Of a stretch of DNA of 64,000 nt, positions 34,762-45,620 are shown piece after piece. Position numbers and translations under genes: made by a program. Numbering within the stretch: position 1 is the first letter of the stretch; each line of letters starts with the position of its first letter. Source of the stretch: Siphonodentalium dalli (Eukaryota; Mollusca; Scaphopoda; Gadilida; Siphonodentaliidae). The DNA lies in the NCBI GenBank assembly GCA_032622095.1, contig CP136066.1:207912978-207976977 (forward strand), given 5' to 3'. A model generated the notes under the pieces. It ran no database searches, was not told the DNA's origin, and saw nothing but the letters and a program-made list of their open reading frames with translations.

Positions 34762-35493
34762 TTATCCCTCCCATGACTGGAGCTGCCTGAAATTTTGCTA
34801 AACCCTGTGCCAATGTATTCTTTTATATATGTTCAGTGTTCGCGCTGCCACTTGCCAAATTTGCCAATGGCAAAAATAATTCACATTTGGCAATAAATAT
34901 TTTCAAATATTTTGGCAAGTCACTTTTGATTCCTCAAGAAAGTTTATTAATATTTGTCACTCAAAACTACTCATTTCAGGAAACTCTTTCATTATTAATG
35001 GTATTAGTGATGATTTACACATGTATAAGATTATGAAAAGTTAACACCTCTATCAAGATGCCGTTAATCTCATATCATTAGTATCGACGGGCAGGGAGAT
35101 TACTAGTATGTCTGGTGGTGGTGTTTACATAGCTAATCCTCTTTGTTACGATGTGCCTTTCTGACGAAGAAACCCTTCTACAATTTCATTGTTATGTTGT
35201 TGGTGTATAGTTCTATGATAAACCCAAGTATAGAGGCGAGAAATATTAATAATTAACTGCTTTCCTATCGATATCAAAGGTCGCTCAAGCAGCGATTGTC
35301 GAAATAGTCAAAATAAAAAAAATAATGTTGTAGAAACTGATAGCATTTGGCAACTTCTAACAGCATTTGAAAAATATTATTTTCATTTGGCAAACGTAAA
35401 TTTCGGGCCAGCGCGGACCCTGTATATGTTAGAATGCACTGGCACAGTATCTTTGATGCTGCACCAGCGCAGCTCCTCTCATGAAAGTGTTAA
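34762..35493. mobile_element. T3 element, middle layer
   Basis: Left CCCTCCCATGACTGGAGC, right AGCTCCTCTCATGAAAGTGTTAA. Hairpin split by the hAT insertion. Confidence 0.78.
34834..35422. mobile_element. hAT-type element, inner layer, 8-bp TSD
   Basis: TATATGTT on both sides (34826-34833, 35423-35430). Terminal repeats CAGTGTTCGCGCTG and CAGCGCGGACCCTG. Subterminal CTTGCCAAAT/CATTTGGCAA repeats. No transposase ORF, so non-autonomous. Confidence 0.85.
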
Positions 35494-35639
35494 TGAGTAT
35501 TTAGTAAAGAATGGCTTAAACAGCCATTTTCATATACATGGTTCATTCTGATTGAGAGATAGGTCAAAGTTAATTATAATAGATTCGACCATGGTCATTG
35601 AACCTTCAAAATATTAACCAGTTATAACTTGATAAGCTC

Positions 35640-36600
35640 TGGTATGGTGGGTAGGGTGATCAAATAGAAATGGAGAATATTCTTGCTCAAAGTAGTTATT
35701 TTTTACAAATATTAATCCAAATTAATAATACACACCATCATTCTTATATATTAATGAAATGCAATGAATCAATGGCGAAATCATTTGTGGTAGTTTATCG
35801 CTGATTGTAATTCAATTGAGTATTTGTCACTAAAAACAAGCATTCTGATTGGCCGAGAGCGACTAACTTTCGTTTTCGATTCACCGACATCGGCCGCTTC
35901 AGCGTGCATCAAATCTGAATGTAGCACGGTCAAATTTCATCGGCGCAGAACGAGTAGCGAAACGAGCACACCCGCGCGTTGTTGTCTATAGATACTGTTC
36001 ATCGGCCGCTTCAGCGTGCATCAAATCTGAATGTGACACAGTACAATTTCATCGGCGCAGAACGAAGTAGCGAAACGAGCCAACCAGCCCCACAGGAAAT
36101 GGTTACGGAGCAGTGTTCCGAGTAACGCAATGAACAAACCCAATGATTTGTGCACGGTGACAACGGCGAAATGAAAGTCTCGATTCGTGTCATGAAAATG
36201 ACTAAATGATACTTTTTATACAGTTTTTTTGCAAATTCCTTGCTAGATTGAATTACAATGGAGATAAACGTACCCTGTTTCGTTGTACATTCTGGGATTC
36301 GAGCATGAAAACAGTTCGCAAGCCAGCTCGTTCACAAACTGTTTTCATGCTCGAATCCCAGAATGTACAACTCAACAGGGTATGTTTATCTCCTAATTGT
36401 TTCGTCCCGAATCGAGATGTAAATATTTACAATTGAGCGCAGTTCAGACGATGTTTTCTATGGAGTGGAATGGTCGATTTCTTTGAAATTTTCAGCGTGG
36501 TTTAAATAGTAGAATGATACATTCCCCAGGTTGGCATAGCATCTAAGTACTAACTTGTAAGTTTATCATTATACCCCTAGCTATAACGTTGTTGAGTGAG
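35640..36600 (+). repeat. Dispersed repeat with a hairpin-ended insertion
   Basis: Flanks at 35640-35818 and 36393-36600 match the continuous sequence at 47095-47450, so 35819-36392 is a later insertion. Confidence 0.7.
35819..36392 (+). mobile_element. Hairpin-ended element (574 bp), 8-bp TSD
   Basis: Flanked by CTGATTGT/CTAATTGT. Left end has GCATTCTGATTGGCC; an 84-bp block (CGGCCGCTTCAGCGTGCATC) is repeated at about 35890 and 36003; right end is a ~140-bp hairpin (about 36252-36392). No terminal inverted repeat is seen. Confidence 0.6.
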
Positions 36601-36887
36601 CTAAATGTGTACTAGTCGATGTTTTTTTTCTGTTAAGAATCCAATTCTCTTAAATGACACAACATGTTTCATATCACATTTCGTTATCCTTTTTATCATG
36701 TTTTCTATTTCTATCATATCTTCTTCTTCCGTTTGCTTATCTAGTATGTGTATGGCTACTATGTTGTTGTTTATACTGTTTTCGATTTTGGTCCTATCTT
36801 GTGTAAGTTCTCGTTGATGTTTTCTTCCAGTCTTCTCTGCAATTCTTTAAAATCTTTCTCTTGTCTTTCGAACACATTAAGTTTCAT
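36601..36887 (-). pseudogene. LINE ORF1-like remnant, frameshifted
   Basis: Minus-strand translation starts MKLNVFERQEKDFKELQRRL, a coiled-coil-like stretch. After a frameshift near 36770 it continues to FKRIGFLTEKKHRLVHI and a stop. A coiled coil followed by a KRIG..KKHRxV segment resembles the ORF1 or nucleic-acid-binding protein of non-LTR elements, where an RIG..RPL motif is common. It could also be another retroelement protein. At least one frameshift makes it non-functional; no reverse transcriptase is visible nearby. Confidence 0.5.
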
Positions 36888-37035
36888 CCTGCTGGTTAAC
36901 TACTAGGTTTATTTATTAGTGGTGACTTGTTATTGTTTTAAGATTCATTTGCGACTGTAGAGTTGTATGCTTATCAATGGCGAACACCTATGGATAATGT
37001 CTTAAATGCCATATTAATAGACGTTTATAAAATTC

Positions 37036-37557
37036 TATAATCTATATATAAGGATTAACTGTCATGTGGACTGTTTTTATGGAGATGTAACCGCGAGGTG
37101 AGTGGTCATAACTTGTGTAAAACCCGAGGGTTTTACATACAAGTTATGACCACTCACCTCGCGGTTACATCTCCATAAAAACAGTCCATATGACAGTTAA
37201 TCCTTATATTTATATACATTTAGCGAAAAATCCAGTTTTGTAAATGTATTTAAATCGAAAAGTGTATCGTGACAAAACCAGCCCAAAATATCCCATAGCA
37301 CCCTTGGCAAAAGTTAACAGGAACAATTTCTCTTTATATTGAAACCTGATGTTTTATTAAGTCAATCCTGCGTGAGTCCAAATGCGCCCAAAACATTACG
37401 CGTTCGTCTTTCCCAAACCTATGACGTGTCAATGTAATTATGAGGCTGCAGTTATGAGCTGTTGCGCGTTCACCGAGAAATAATTGCAACTAGCCACGTG
37501 GGCGCCGACCAATCAGAATGCTGGATTTAGTGATAATCACACTTAGTGTGTAAATAT
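37036..37557 (-). mobile_element. Hairpin-ended element, reverse orientation
   Basis: The hairpin (37047-37208, ~70-nt arms, loop around CCCGAGGG) is at the left. At the right is CGACCAATCAGAATGCTGG. Layout is the mirror of 35819-36392. Borders approximate. Confidence 0.45.
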
Positions 37558-37679
37558 AATAGTATGAAAAAAATATATATTGATTTACTGTGACTAAAAA
37601 TATGATGAAACATCGAAGTGATGTATAAGACATCAAAACTTGAGTTTAATGTTTGGTGTCACCAACATTAGAAAAGACG

Positions 37680-37820
37680 CATGCAAGTACACATTCTTGA
37701 AGTTTATTTATGAATGTATACGTGAAGCTTGTTTATACAAGTATACATTCTTGAAGCTTGTGTATGTGTGTACATGTGAAGCTTGTTTATGTACGAACAT
37801 GTGAAGCTTGTGTAGGCCTA
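37680..37820 (+). repeat. Degenerate ~25-35 bp minisatellite
   Basis: Repeated GTGAAGCTTGTTTAT / TTGAAGCTTGTGTATG units with variable spacing. Confidence 0.7.
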
Positions 37821-38323
37821 TCATGGATGAGTGGCGTTTGGGTGTCATGATCACATGGTGAAGTTGTCATTATTGGCTTTGTCTGCATGAGACTCGTTCT
37901 ATCTCCAACTTCCATTTGCAATTATTTTTAAAATAAAAACAATTGATCAAGATGCATTCATAAAGTTGTTCATTATCAAATACACAATTCATTTAATCAT
38001 ATCAATTATCAACAATATTTAAGATTATTATTTTGAAGGTAATTATCTATACCTTGCCCTACAGATAGACTTCGCATTTATAATCCCTGTTGCTGGCAAA
38101 TTATGACAACGGGGAAGTCTTAAGGTGAATCTGAGAATCCGTATTCTGGTGGAATATATATATTTTTGGTTCCTATTCCAAATGATATACATGTATAATA
38201 TGGAATATGTTGTGTATAATGTTATCTGGGCAATCGAAAATTAAGTGGGCCTTTGATCTATTTACAAACAATGTTTCTATTATCAAATCTTATTAAATAT
38301 ACTGAACTTGCGATTTGTGCGCT
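37821..38323. mobile_element. Non-coding, with T5 right end at 38095-38237
   Basis: The T5 part matches 42120-42290 (TCTGGTGGAATATATAT, GGAATATGTTG) and ends CGAAAATTAAGTGGGCCTTT. The rest is unremarkable. Confidence 0.55.
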
Positions 38324-38500
38324 GATAATCGACTCCTTAACCGCAGCGGAATTATGGGTAATTTTTCAGGATTTAGTTGGAAATATGGCTTGCCATTCAT
38401 CGGAAAGCTCTCACTGAACAAGCCATATTTCTGACTAAATCCTGAAAAATTACCCATAATTCTGCTGTGGTTAAGGAGTCGATTATTTAGGGAATTACTG
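38324..38500. mobile_element. P1 MITE, left terminus missing
   Basis: Starts at ATAATCGACTCC; right arm complete to ATTACTG-TA. Centre partly deleted. Confidence 0.85.
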
Positions 38501-38555
38501 TACGTGACTATAACAGTGTCTATCATTTTGGGTGACATTTGTTAATTTGTATACA

Positions 38556-38795
38556 GTAAACCCTTCCATGGCTGTCTCTTCCTGAAATTTTACGAAAAAC
38601 CTGTGCCAATGCATGTATAAGAGAATGCATTGGCCTAACAATATTTACCTTGACCTTTAAGCCAGTGTATTCTCTTTTATATGTGAGGCTACCTATTGGG
38701 AGACTCACATATATAAGAGAATGCACTGGCACAGGATCTTTAATTCTAGGATCTTTAATTCTGCACAAGTGCAGCTGCTGTGATGAAAGCATTAA
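38556..38795. mobile_element. T3 element sharing its right TTAA with T1
   Basis: CCCTTCCATGGCTGTC at the left; hairpins shortened; an 18-bp phrase (AGGATCTTTAATTCT) duplicated; ends GATGAAAGCATTAA. Confidence 0.75.
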
Positions 38796-39190
38796 CCCTT
38801 TACCCAACAAACCGGCCAAAACCGGCCAAATAAAGCTTCAACAGCCTAAAATATCTTCGGTCTGTCTCAATAGAACCATACAAATATGGATATCATTGGA
38901 ACCGGCTCCTTGACCACATTGTGATAGTTACAGTTATGCCCTGTGCCAATGCATTCTCTTATATATGCGAGTCGACCATAGGTCGCCTCGCATATATAAG
39001 AGAATGCATTGGCCTAAACAAATCTTTTTTTAACACTTTTTACCATTTTTTCTTACATTCTTTAACAATTTTATAATTTGTAATGTGTTAAGCCAATGCA
39101 TTCTCTTATATATGCGAGGCGACCTATGGTCGACTCGCATATATAAGAGAATGCATTGGCACAGGGCCGTTCTGTTGGGTAAAGGGTTAA
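38792..39190 (-). mobile_element. T1 element, complete, reverse (399 bp)
   Basis: TTAACCCTTTACCCAACAAA at the left, TTCTGTTGGGTAAAGGGTTAA end at the right. Two HP69 hairpins. Confidence 0.95.
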
Positions 39191-39601
39191 ATATGAGAAC
39201 ATTGAATGTTTGTGTGTGCTAAGCAGTATATAAAGCCCAGGCTGTAAAACCAGTGGATTTGAGCAGACGGCTGTGTCCTAGCAACTGCTAAGCTCCTCCC
39301 ACTATGGCTGGTTGTGAAATCATCCATTTTGCAATCATTTTGGTTTGAGGATTCATGTTTTAGGCAAGCAAAGAAATCATGGACATTCTCAGAACTGTCA
39401 AAAATATTGCTAGACCAGCTGGCTAGACTACATATAAAGTTAGACTAGAGTAGAGAATGTTGTACATGTATGTAGATAAAATGGTTTTGGTATTAAGCGT
39501 TATTGTTATATATTAAGGTAGATATACATGTATTAACTTATTGTATATGAACATCCCTACAAAATAGAATGGAACATTCCAATATATACTTTTATAACTT
39601 A

Positions 39602-40000
39602 TTAACCCTTTACCCAACAGAACGGCCCTGTGCCAATGCATTCTCTTATATATGCGAGTCGACCATAGGTCGCCTCGCATATATAAGAGAATGCATTGGC
39701 TTAACACATTAAAAATTATAAAATTGTTGAAGAATGTAAGAAAAATGGTAAAAAGTGTTAAAAAAAGATTTTTTTTAGGCCAATGCATTCTCTTATATAT
39801 GCGAGGCGACCTATGGTCGACTCGCATATATAAGAGAATGCATTGGCACAGGGCATAACTGTAACTATCACAATGTGGTCAAGGAGCCGGTTCCAATGAT
39901 ATCCATATTTGTATGGTTCTATTGAGACAGACCGAAGTTATTTTAGGCTGTTGAAGCTTTATTTGGCCAGTTTTGGCCGGTTTGTTGGGTAAAGGGTTAA
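39602..40000 (+). mobile_element. T1 element, first tandem unit
   Basis: Complete, TTAA-bounded. Right third mostly subtype alpha (ACTGTAACTATCAC). Confidence 0.95.
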
Positions 40001-40405
40001 ATATGAGAACATTGAATGTTTGTGTGTGCTAAGCAGTATATAAAGCCCAGGCTGTAAAACCAGTGGATTTGAGCAGACGGCTGTGTCCTAGCAACTGCTA
40101 AGCTCCTCCCACTATGGCTGGTTGTGAAATCATCCATTTTGCAATCATTTTGGTTTGAGGATTCATGTTTTAGGCAAGCAAAGAAATCATGGACATTCTC
40201 AGAACTGTCAAAAATATTGCTAGACCAGCTGGCTAGACTACATATAAAGTTAGACTAGAGTAGAGAATGTTGTATGTAGATAAAATGGTTATGGTATTAA
40301 GCGTTATTGTTATATATTAAGGTAGATATACATGTATTAACTTATTGTATATGAACATCCCTACAAAATAGAATGGAACATTCCAATATATACTTTTATA
40401 ACTTA

Positions 40406-40804
40406 TTAACCCTTTACCCAACAGAACGGCCCTGTGCCAATGCATTCTCTTATATATGCGAGTCGACCATAGGTCGCCTCGCATATATAAGAGAATGCAT
40501 TGGCTTAACACATTAAAAATGATAAAATTGTTAAAGAATGTAAGAAAAATGGTAAAAAGTGTTAAAAAAAGATTTTTTTTAGGCCAATGCATTCTCTTAT
40601 ATATGCGAGGCGACCTATGGTCGACTCGCATATATAAGAGAATGCATTGGCACAGGGCATAACTATAACCATCACAATGTGGTCAACGAGCCGGTTCCAA
40701 TGATATCCATATTTGTATGGTTTTATTGAGACAGACCCAAGATAATTTAGGCTGTTGAAGCTTTATTCGGCCGGTTTTGGCCGGTTTGTTGGGTAAAGGG
40801 TTAA
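40406..40804 (+). mobile_element. T1 element, second tandem unit
   Basis: Complete. Right third subtype beta (ACTATAACCATCAC, GACCCAAGATA). Confidence 0.95.
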
Positions 40805-40869
40805 TGGCAGAATCCATTTGGTGATCAAAATTTTCCTGACATCATCAGTTCTGTTTCACCTTGTAGCTG

Positions 40870-41035
40870 CCCTGAAAGAGACCTGTTATAAAGGCCTTCA
40901 CATGGAGCCTCTCATAGATAAGAGAATGCACTGGCTTACAAGGTGAAGGTAAATATTTTTAGGCCAATGTATTCTCTTATATATGCACAGGTTTTTTCAC
41001 AAAATTTCAGGAAGCTCCAGTCATGGTAGGGTTAA
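40870..41035. mobile_element. T3 remnant
   Basis: Hairpin halves (AAGAGAATGCACTGGC; GGCCAATGTATTCTC) and the right end GCTCCAGTCATGGTAGGGTTAA. Confidence 0.65.
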
Positions 41036-41177
41036 AAATAATTTCTTGAGGGATTACATTGAAAAACAAATTGGGGAGATTTAGTCTAAACAAATATAAA
41101 CGAGACTTCTATTGATTGAATAATGTTCTATTTATTAGAACATGGCTCGTTTTAACTATAATTTGGTAAGATGTATC

Positions 41178-41450
41178 TTAACTCTTTCAGTGCCAGGGGC
41201 CCTAATTTATGGTCTGTAGCGTGCCAGGGCCGATAAAATCTGGCACTGAATGAGTTAAAGAATATAAGAAAAAATTATTAAAATTGTAAAAAATTGTAAA
41301 AAATAATAACAAATGATGAAAAATTGTTAGGCCAATGCATTCTCTTATATATGCGAGCCGACCTATGGTCGACTCGCATATATAAGAGAATGCATTGGCA
41401 CAGGTTATATAGGTTGATACAAAAATCGGACTTGGCACTAAAAGGGTTAA
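41178..41450. mobile_element. T4 element with a miniature copy of its own ends
   Basis: TTAACTCTTTCAGTGCCAGG to GGCACTAAAAGGGTTAA. Inside, 41178-41258 is itself bounded by TTAACTC..GAGTTAA, like a mini T4. HP69 at about 41333-41401. Confidence 0.85.
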
Positions 41451-41471
41451 AACATACCTACATGGAACATT

Positions 41472-41810
41472 TCCGAACAAATTTGTCACTATTGAGCTGG
41501 AAAAACATCTTTTGTATGATGTTATATTTTCTGATATTTTTTTATAATTTTATAATTGTAATGACGATTTTCCTTTCCTGATTTTCCAAGCAAATTTGTC
41601 ACTATTGTGCTGAAAATACATGTCTTGTATGTTATATTTTCTGATAATTTGTTTATAATTTTATAATTATAATGACATTATTCTTTTCCTGATTTTCCAA
41701 ACAAATTTGTCACTATTTGGCTGAAAATACATGTCTTGTATGTTATATTTTCTGATATTTTTTTTATAATTTTATAATTATAATGATATTCTTTTCTGTA
41801 GTCCTTTCTT
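41472..41810 (+). repeat. ~113-bp tandem repeat, three copies
   Basis: AACAAATTTGTCACTATT begins units at about 41475, 41588 and 41699. Each holds TATTTTCTGATA and TTTATAATTTTATAATT. Confidence 0.85.
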
Positions 41811-41873
41811 GATTTTTACATGTCAACACTTTTCGATGATTCTGTTTAATAATGGTAGCCATTTTTATGTTTT

Positions 41874-42290
41874 TTAAAGGCCCACTTAATTTTCGAATCA
41901 CAAGATCACTTTATATACAACATATTCCATATTATATACTATTTGAAAGAGGAAGCTCCAAAACATTGTATTATCAACTGATACGGTCGAATAGACTGGG
42001 AACATGTTGCTTTTGTCGAGATACCAAGGTGTGTTATGTGCTTAATTTTGATTCGGACTGTATTGTTAAGTCTATTATTCTCGAATGTAAGGGGAAGAGC
42101 TCCAGCTCTTAGTTTGAATTCTGATGCATTCTGGGTTAACAACGGGGTATAAAGTGTTGGAATGAATCTGAGAATCTCTATCACTTGGTGGACATCCTAG
42201 GCCACAGCTGTTCCATATTCTGGTGGAATATATATTTTTTTTATTCCTCTGCCAAATATGGAATATGTTGTTTATAATGTTATCTGGGCA
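41874..42290 (+). mobile_element. T5 TTAA-type element
   Basis: TTAA-AGGCCCACTTAATTTTCGAA at the left. Right part matches the T5 end at 38095-38237, but the terminus is replaced by the T4-like sequence at 42292. Confidence 0.7.
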
Positions 42291-42291
42291 T

Positions 42292-42458
42292 TATAAACCC
42301 TTTCAAATTTATTGATTATAATAATGTGATACATTGATGGAAAGAGCTCTTAGAGCTCTTTCCATCAATGTATCACATTATTATAATCAATAAATTTGAA
42401 AAATTATCAAGGAAATATGGGTTGATACAAAAATCGGACTTGGCACTGAAAGGGTTAA
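42292..42458. mobile_element. T4 variant containing a ~95-bp perfect palindrome
   Basis: CCCTTTCAAATTTATTGATT to GGCACTGAAAGGGTTAA. The palindrome (about 42304-42398) is centred on AGAGCTCTTAGAGCTCT. One arm of it reappears twice in the T4 at 59824-60110. Confidence 0.75.
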
Positions 42459-42913
42459 TGTGCTGGTGCTTTTCGTTGATTCTATCCCGTGATTGTAGTA
42501 CATTCCTGATTTTTACATGTCAGCATTTTTCTTATATTCGTTATAATGATAGTAGCCCGTTCTGTTCCAGGACTATTTTGTCAAGCTCAAGGTATATGAT
42601 GCCTCTCCTCATTGTGTGACTGTAACTGATATGAGGAAATTCATGTTCAATATTTTAATATAAACACATAATTTATATATAAATATATACTATTTTGAAA
42701 GATACATTATATCAAACGTTATGTTCAAACAACTTTCATGACCAGAATAAAATTCCGTAACCAGGAATCAAACCCGTATAATTTAATCACGAGCTGTCAA
42801 TTAACCATTTGCAAGTTGCAGAGTTATAGGTCATGGAAGTAGAGGTATATCTGGCATGTAATAAGCCAGTATTCGCTGACGAGCATGTGAACTAATGTCG
42901 CGACTTTGGATTA
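42459..42913. other. Non-coding stretch
   Basis: No gene. A minus-strand GGGTTTGATTCC near 42770 is B-box-like, but no tRNA fold was found. Confidence 0.4.
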
Positions 42914-43129
42914 CAGTAATGCTCTAATTAATCGACCTCTTAACCACAGCATAATTATGGGTAACTTTTCAGGATTTAGTCGGAAATATGGCTTGTTGCC
43001 ATTCATCATCAGAAAGCTCTCGCCGAGAGCTTTCCGATGAATGGCAACAAGCCATTTTTCCGACTAAATCCTGAAAAGTTACCCATAATTATGCTGTGGT
43101 TAAGAGGACGATTAATTAGAGCATTACTG
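42914..43129. mobile_element. P1 palindromic MITE, full (216 bp)
   Basis: TA flanks. Arms with matched changes on both sides (ACCTCTTAACC / GGTTAAGAGGACG). Confidence 0.9.
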
Positions 43130-43671
43130 TATAGCATTAAGTTTCTTGTTAAACCTTCGTTATACTGTAGTTTTTGCAAGTTTTGTGTGGGAATTTCTGT
43201 CATAAAAAATATTCAGAAATCACGGAAAAGGACTATTGTTCTGTTCACTTTGTAATTATTATCGTAACTGCATTGGAATATTTAACAGACCAGTTACTTT
43301 GCATAGACTTCCTTCGGAATAAAGGGCGTTATCAATTATGAGCTTTTATGGTCACTTTCGGCACATTACTTTTTAGGCATATTACCAATGGAAGATATTT
43401 TAGAATTATTCTATGTCTGCGTGTTACGTATGTTGGTGATTACAAGTATTGTTCATTTTCTTTTGCCTGGTCTCAATTATTTGGTTTCAAATCGGACAGG
43501 GGATCTTTAATTGCAATTGCTAAAAAAAATGTTTTTTTGTGGCTGTCTATATACTCTGAAAATTTTTACAAAAGCAAATTTCGGCTGTTTCAAATTGTTA
43601 CATGCTCTGTATTTTACCATAGCAGGAATAGACTAATTATAACAATAATTTTTTTTTCATGATGAAGATTC
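43130..43671. other. Non-coding stretch
   Basis: A 104-codon plus ORF (43348-43662) is hydrophobic and AT-driven; no start context, splice border or family support. Confidence 0.35.
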
Positions 43672-43693
43672 TATAAAACAATTGGCTTTGCCA

Positions 43694-43869
43694 TTAAAGG
43701 TACTCAATCCGAAGAGACGCTCCTCCAAAAATTAACAAACTTCAAAAATCAATATCTGATGACTCTGAGCTTTGATGGGTGGGTTCATCGACTTGAATCA
43801 AATATTTTTTACCCCCAAAGCCAAAGAAATAGTAAATTAGGAGCGTCTAATCGGATTGAGTACCTTTAA
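43694..43869. mobile_element. T6 deletion derivative (176 bp) in K
   Basis: TTAA-AGGTACTCAATCCGA to TCGGATTGAGTACCT-TTAA. Central ~220 bp missing compared with 26102-26502. Confidence 0.88.
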
Positions 43870-44018
43870 GGTTATTTCTCGATAACCTAGATTTCTTGAT
43901 TATATTCCGCTACAAAATTGACAACAGCATTGAGTAATATGACAATGCCAATATACCATGTGCCTAAAAATGTACATGAAAACTATTTGATGCTTCCTTC
44001 GATGTAAAAGGAAATTAT

Positions 44019-45373
44019 TAGAGCTGCAACGATACGCTTCGCCACGATATGATACGTATCACAATACAAGACCAACGATACGATACGTATCACGATACGT
44101 ATCGCGATACACTAATTGATTACTATTATGTACATGTATCGCAATATTAGTCTGAATAGTCTCAGACTATTGACTATCAGCCTCAAGTTCTCATGAAATA
44201 GATGCAGTGACACTCAGTAAATTATCCTGATAATGTCATTAATGTGATCATTTGATATATATGTTGGAAATGGCAAACTAGTTTAAAGTTATAAAGTTAT
44301 TTTTATTAATTAGACTACCTGGTAGGCTGCTACCAGTATTAATAATATAATAACTATAAACTGCTTCACATTTGACATATGTGGACTGAGGGTCATTTAA
44401 TGTATTGATTTACATACCAGCCTAATAATCCAAACTGTCCAACTGAAGAGTTAATATAATCAATTTATCAGTAGTTACGATTTATGAGTATCACTGCAAA
44501 CAAAGAATAGAGCAATAGACCTGCACTCAGTGAGTCAGTGTGCACGGACTGAATTTAATCTGGCACTATGTATGCTATTAGAATTGAATGGGAAAAGAAG
44601 CTGCTCAGTACATGTATAATCTGAGTATATCAAGCAATAATTTAATATTCTAATACATTTAATGAAATATTAATATTCAAATTTTGGCTAAAGTGTCTTC
44701 ACTGTCTTGTATATATATTTTTACTTTTTTCAGTTTTCACCGTTCAATCAATTGCAAAGACATTTACAGATATTTACCCAGTTATTTTTGTTTGGCCTTA
44801 ATGTTATGTCCCACTTAGTTTGTGAAGTTAGTTGAAATACGTTTTCAATATTTTAATTACAATTATTATTTGTTTTATCGACTTTCCCATCAGCGTCTAA
44901 ATTGAAGCCAAAATGAGCCCACACTTTACTTTTATACGCCGCCGGGGCATCCACAATTTTATCATGGCTCTTGGCGGACATGTTGACTTTGAAAATGAAC
45001 CATGTGCGACAAGACGGTGCACGGTGATGAAACAACATCGCTGATTGGATAGAAAAAACAAATTGCGCGAGGTCAGCTTAGGTCACGCTTTGTCGGCCAA
45101 TCAGAACATTCGAAGTAAAACTTGAAAAGATGTCCGTGATGGTTCGTCAAATTCCGGCTATTTCCGCGAGAGAAAATTAAAAATTAGGAATCTGACGTGT
45201 ATCCAAACAGACCGGAATCCGGCTTTCTCAGCGAGAAAATTAAAAATTAGAAATCTGACGCGAATCGTAACAGACCGGAATCCAGATCATCAGAATCCAG
45301 ATCGTATCGTGTATTGAATCCGTCGGAAACGAATCGCGATGCATCGAAAGCGCGATGAATCGTTGCAGCTCTA
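44019..45373 (-). mobile_element. hAT transposon, 1355 bp, 8-bp TSD
   Basis: GAAATTAT on both sides (44011-44018, 45374-45381). Termini TAGAGCTGCAACGAT and ATCGTTGCAGCTCTA. Subterminal CGATACGTATC repeats at the left. It keeps only a BED-finger fragment of transposase on the minus strand, so it is non-autonomous. Confidence 0.9.
44853..44981 (-). pseudogene. BED-type zinc-finger fragment of hAT transposase
   Basis: Minus-strand reading starts MSAKSHDKIVDAPAAYKSKV and continues WAHFGFNLDADG.KVD..NNNC before a stop. The KSKVWxxFGF..DxxGKV..C pattern matches the start of BED fingers in ZBED1/DREF-like proteins and hAT transposases, which bind transposon ends. Only the first part of the finger is present: the CxxC pair, the His residues and the whole RNase-H-like catalytic domain (normally ~600 residues) are absent. 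It lies about 390 bp from the element's right terminus, as expected for the 5' end of a minus-strand transposase gene. Confidence 0.65.
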
Positions 45374-45620
45374 GAAATTATGATGTTGCTTCAGAATTCC
45401 TTGGGGTAGGACTGCCCTGTCAATAACTGTACTGCTAACCCTCAATGCACATGTACGTGTACATAGAGAAATCAACAAGACTTGTGCTAACATTTGCAAA
45501 GAAATGAAACATGGAAATTTGGGAAATGGTGAATTAAATTATAAGAAATAATTGTTGATCGATTAAGGTTATGAGTTATAACCAAAAAGTTAGAATTTAC
45601 TATAATGCATATAATGAACC

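Larger units (their letters stand above)
34549..35519. mobile_element. T2 element, outer shell of a three-layer nest
   Basis: TTAATCCTTCTAGACTATAA at the left; ATGAGTATTTAGTAAAGAATGGCTTAA region at the right. T2 sequence resumes exactly after the inner T3. Confidence 0.75.
39191..40804 (+). repeat. ~805-bp tandem segmental duplication (spacer + T1)
   Basis: Units 39191-40000 and 40001-40804 each consist of a ~408-bp spacer (starting ATATGAGAACATTGAATG) and a complete T1 copy. The spacers differ by one substitution and one 6-bp indel. Confidence 0.95.
43672..45620 (+). repeat. K dispersed repeat, copy 2, with two insertions
   Basis: Aligns to 13620-14505. Insertions are T6 (43694-43869) and a hAT (44019-45373). 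K resumes at GAAATTATGATGTTGCTTC. Confidence 0.75.

Noticed and set aside
39513-40662. Repeated ORFs reading MRVDHRSPRIYKRMHW and QCILLYMRGDLWSTRIYKR
   Set aside because: These recur wherever HP69 occurs and are translations of the hairpin on either strand.
42765-42790. B-box-like GGGTTTGATTCC on the minus strand, possible tRNA or SINE
   Set aside because: No A box at the right distance and no cloverleaf could be drawn.
43009-43203. ORFs over P1 copies reading LPIILLWLRCRLIR and similar
   Set aside because: They recur with P1 on both strands and are palindrome translations.
43348-43662. 104-codon plus ORF
   Set aside because: Hydrophobic, AT-driven composition and no supporting signals.
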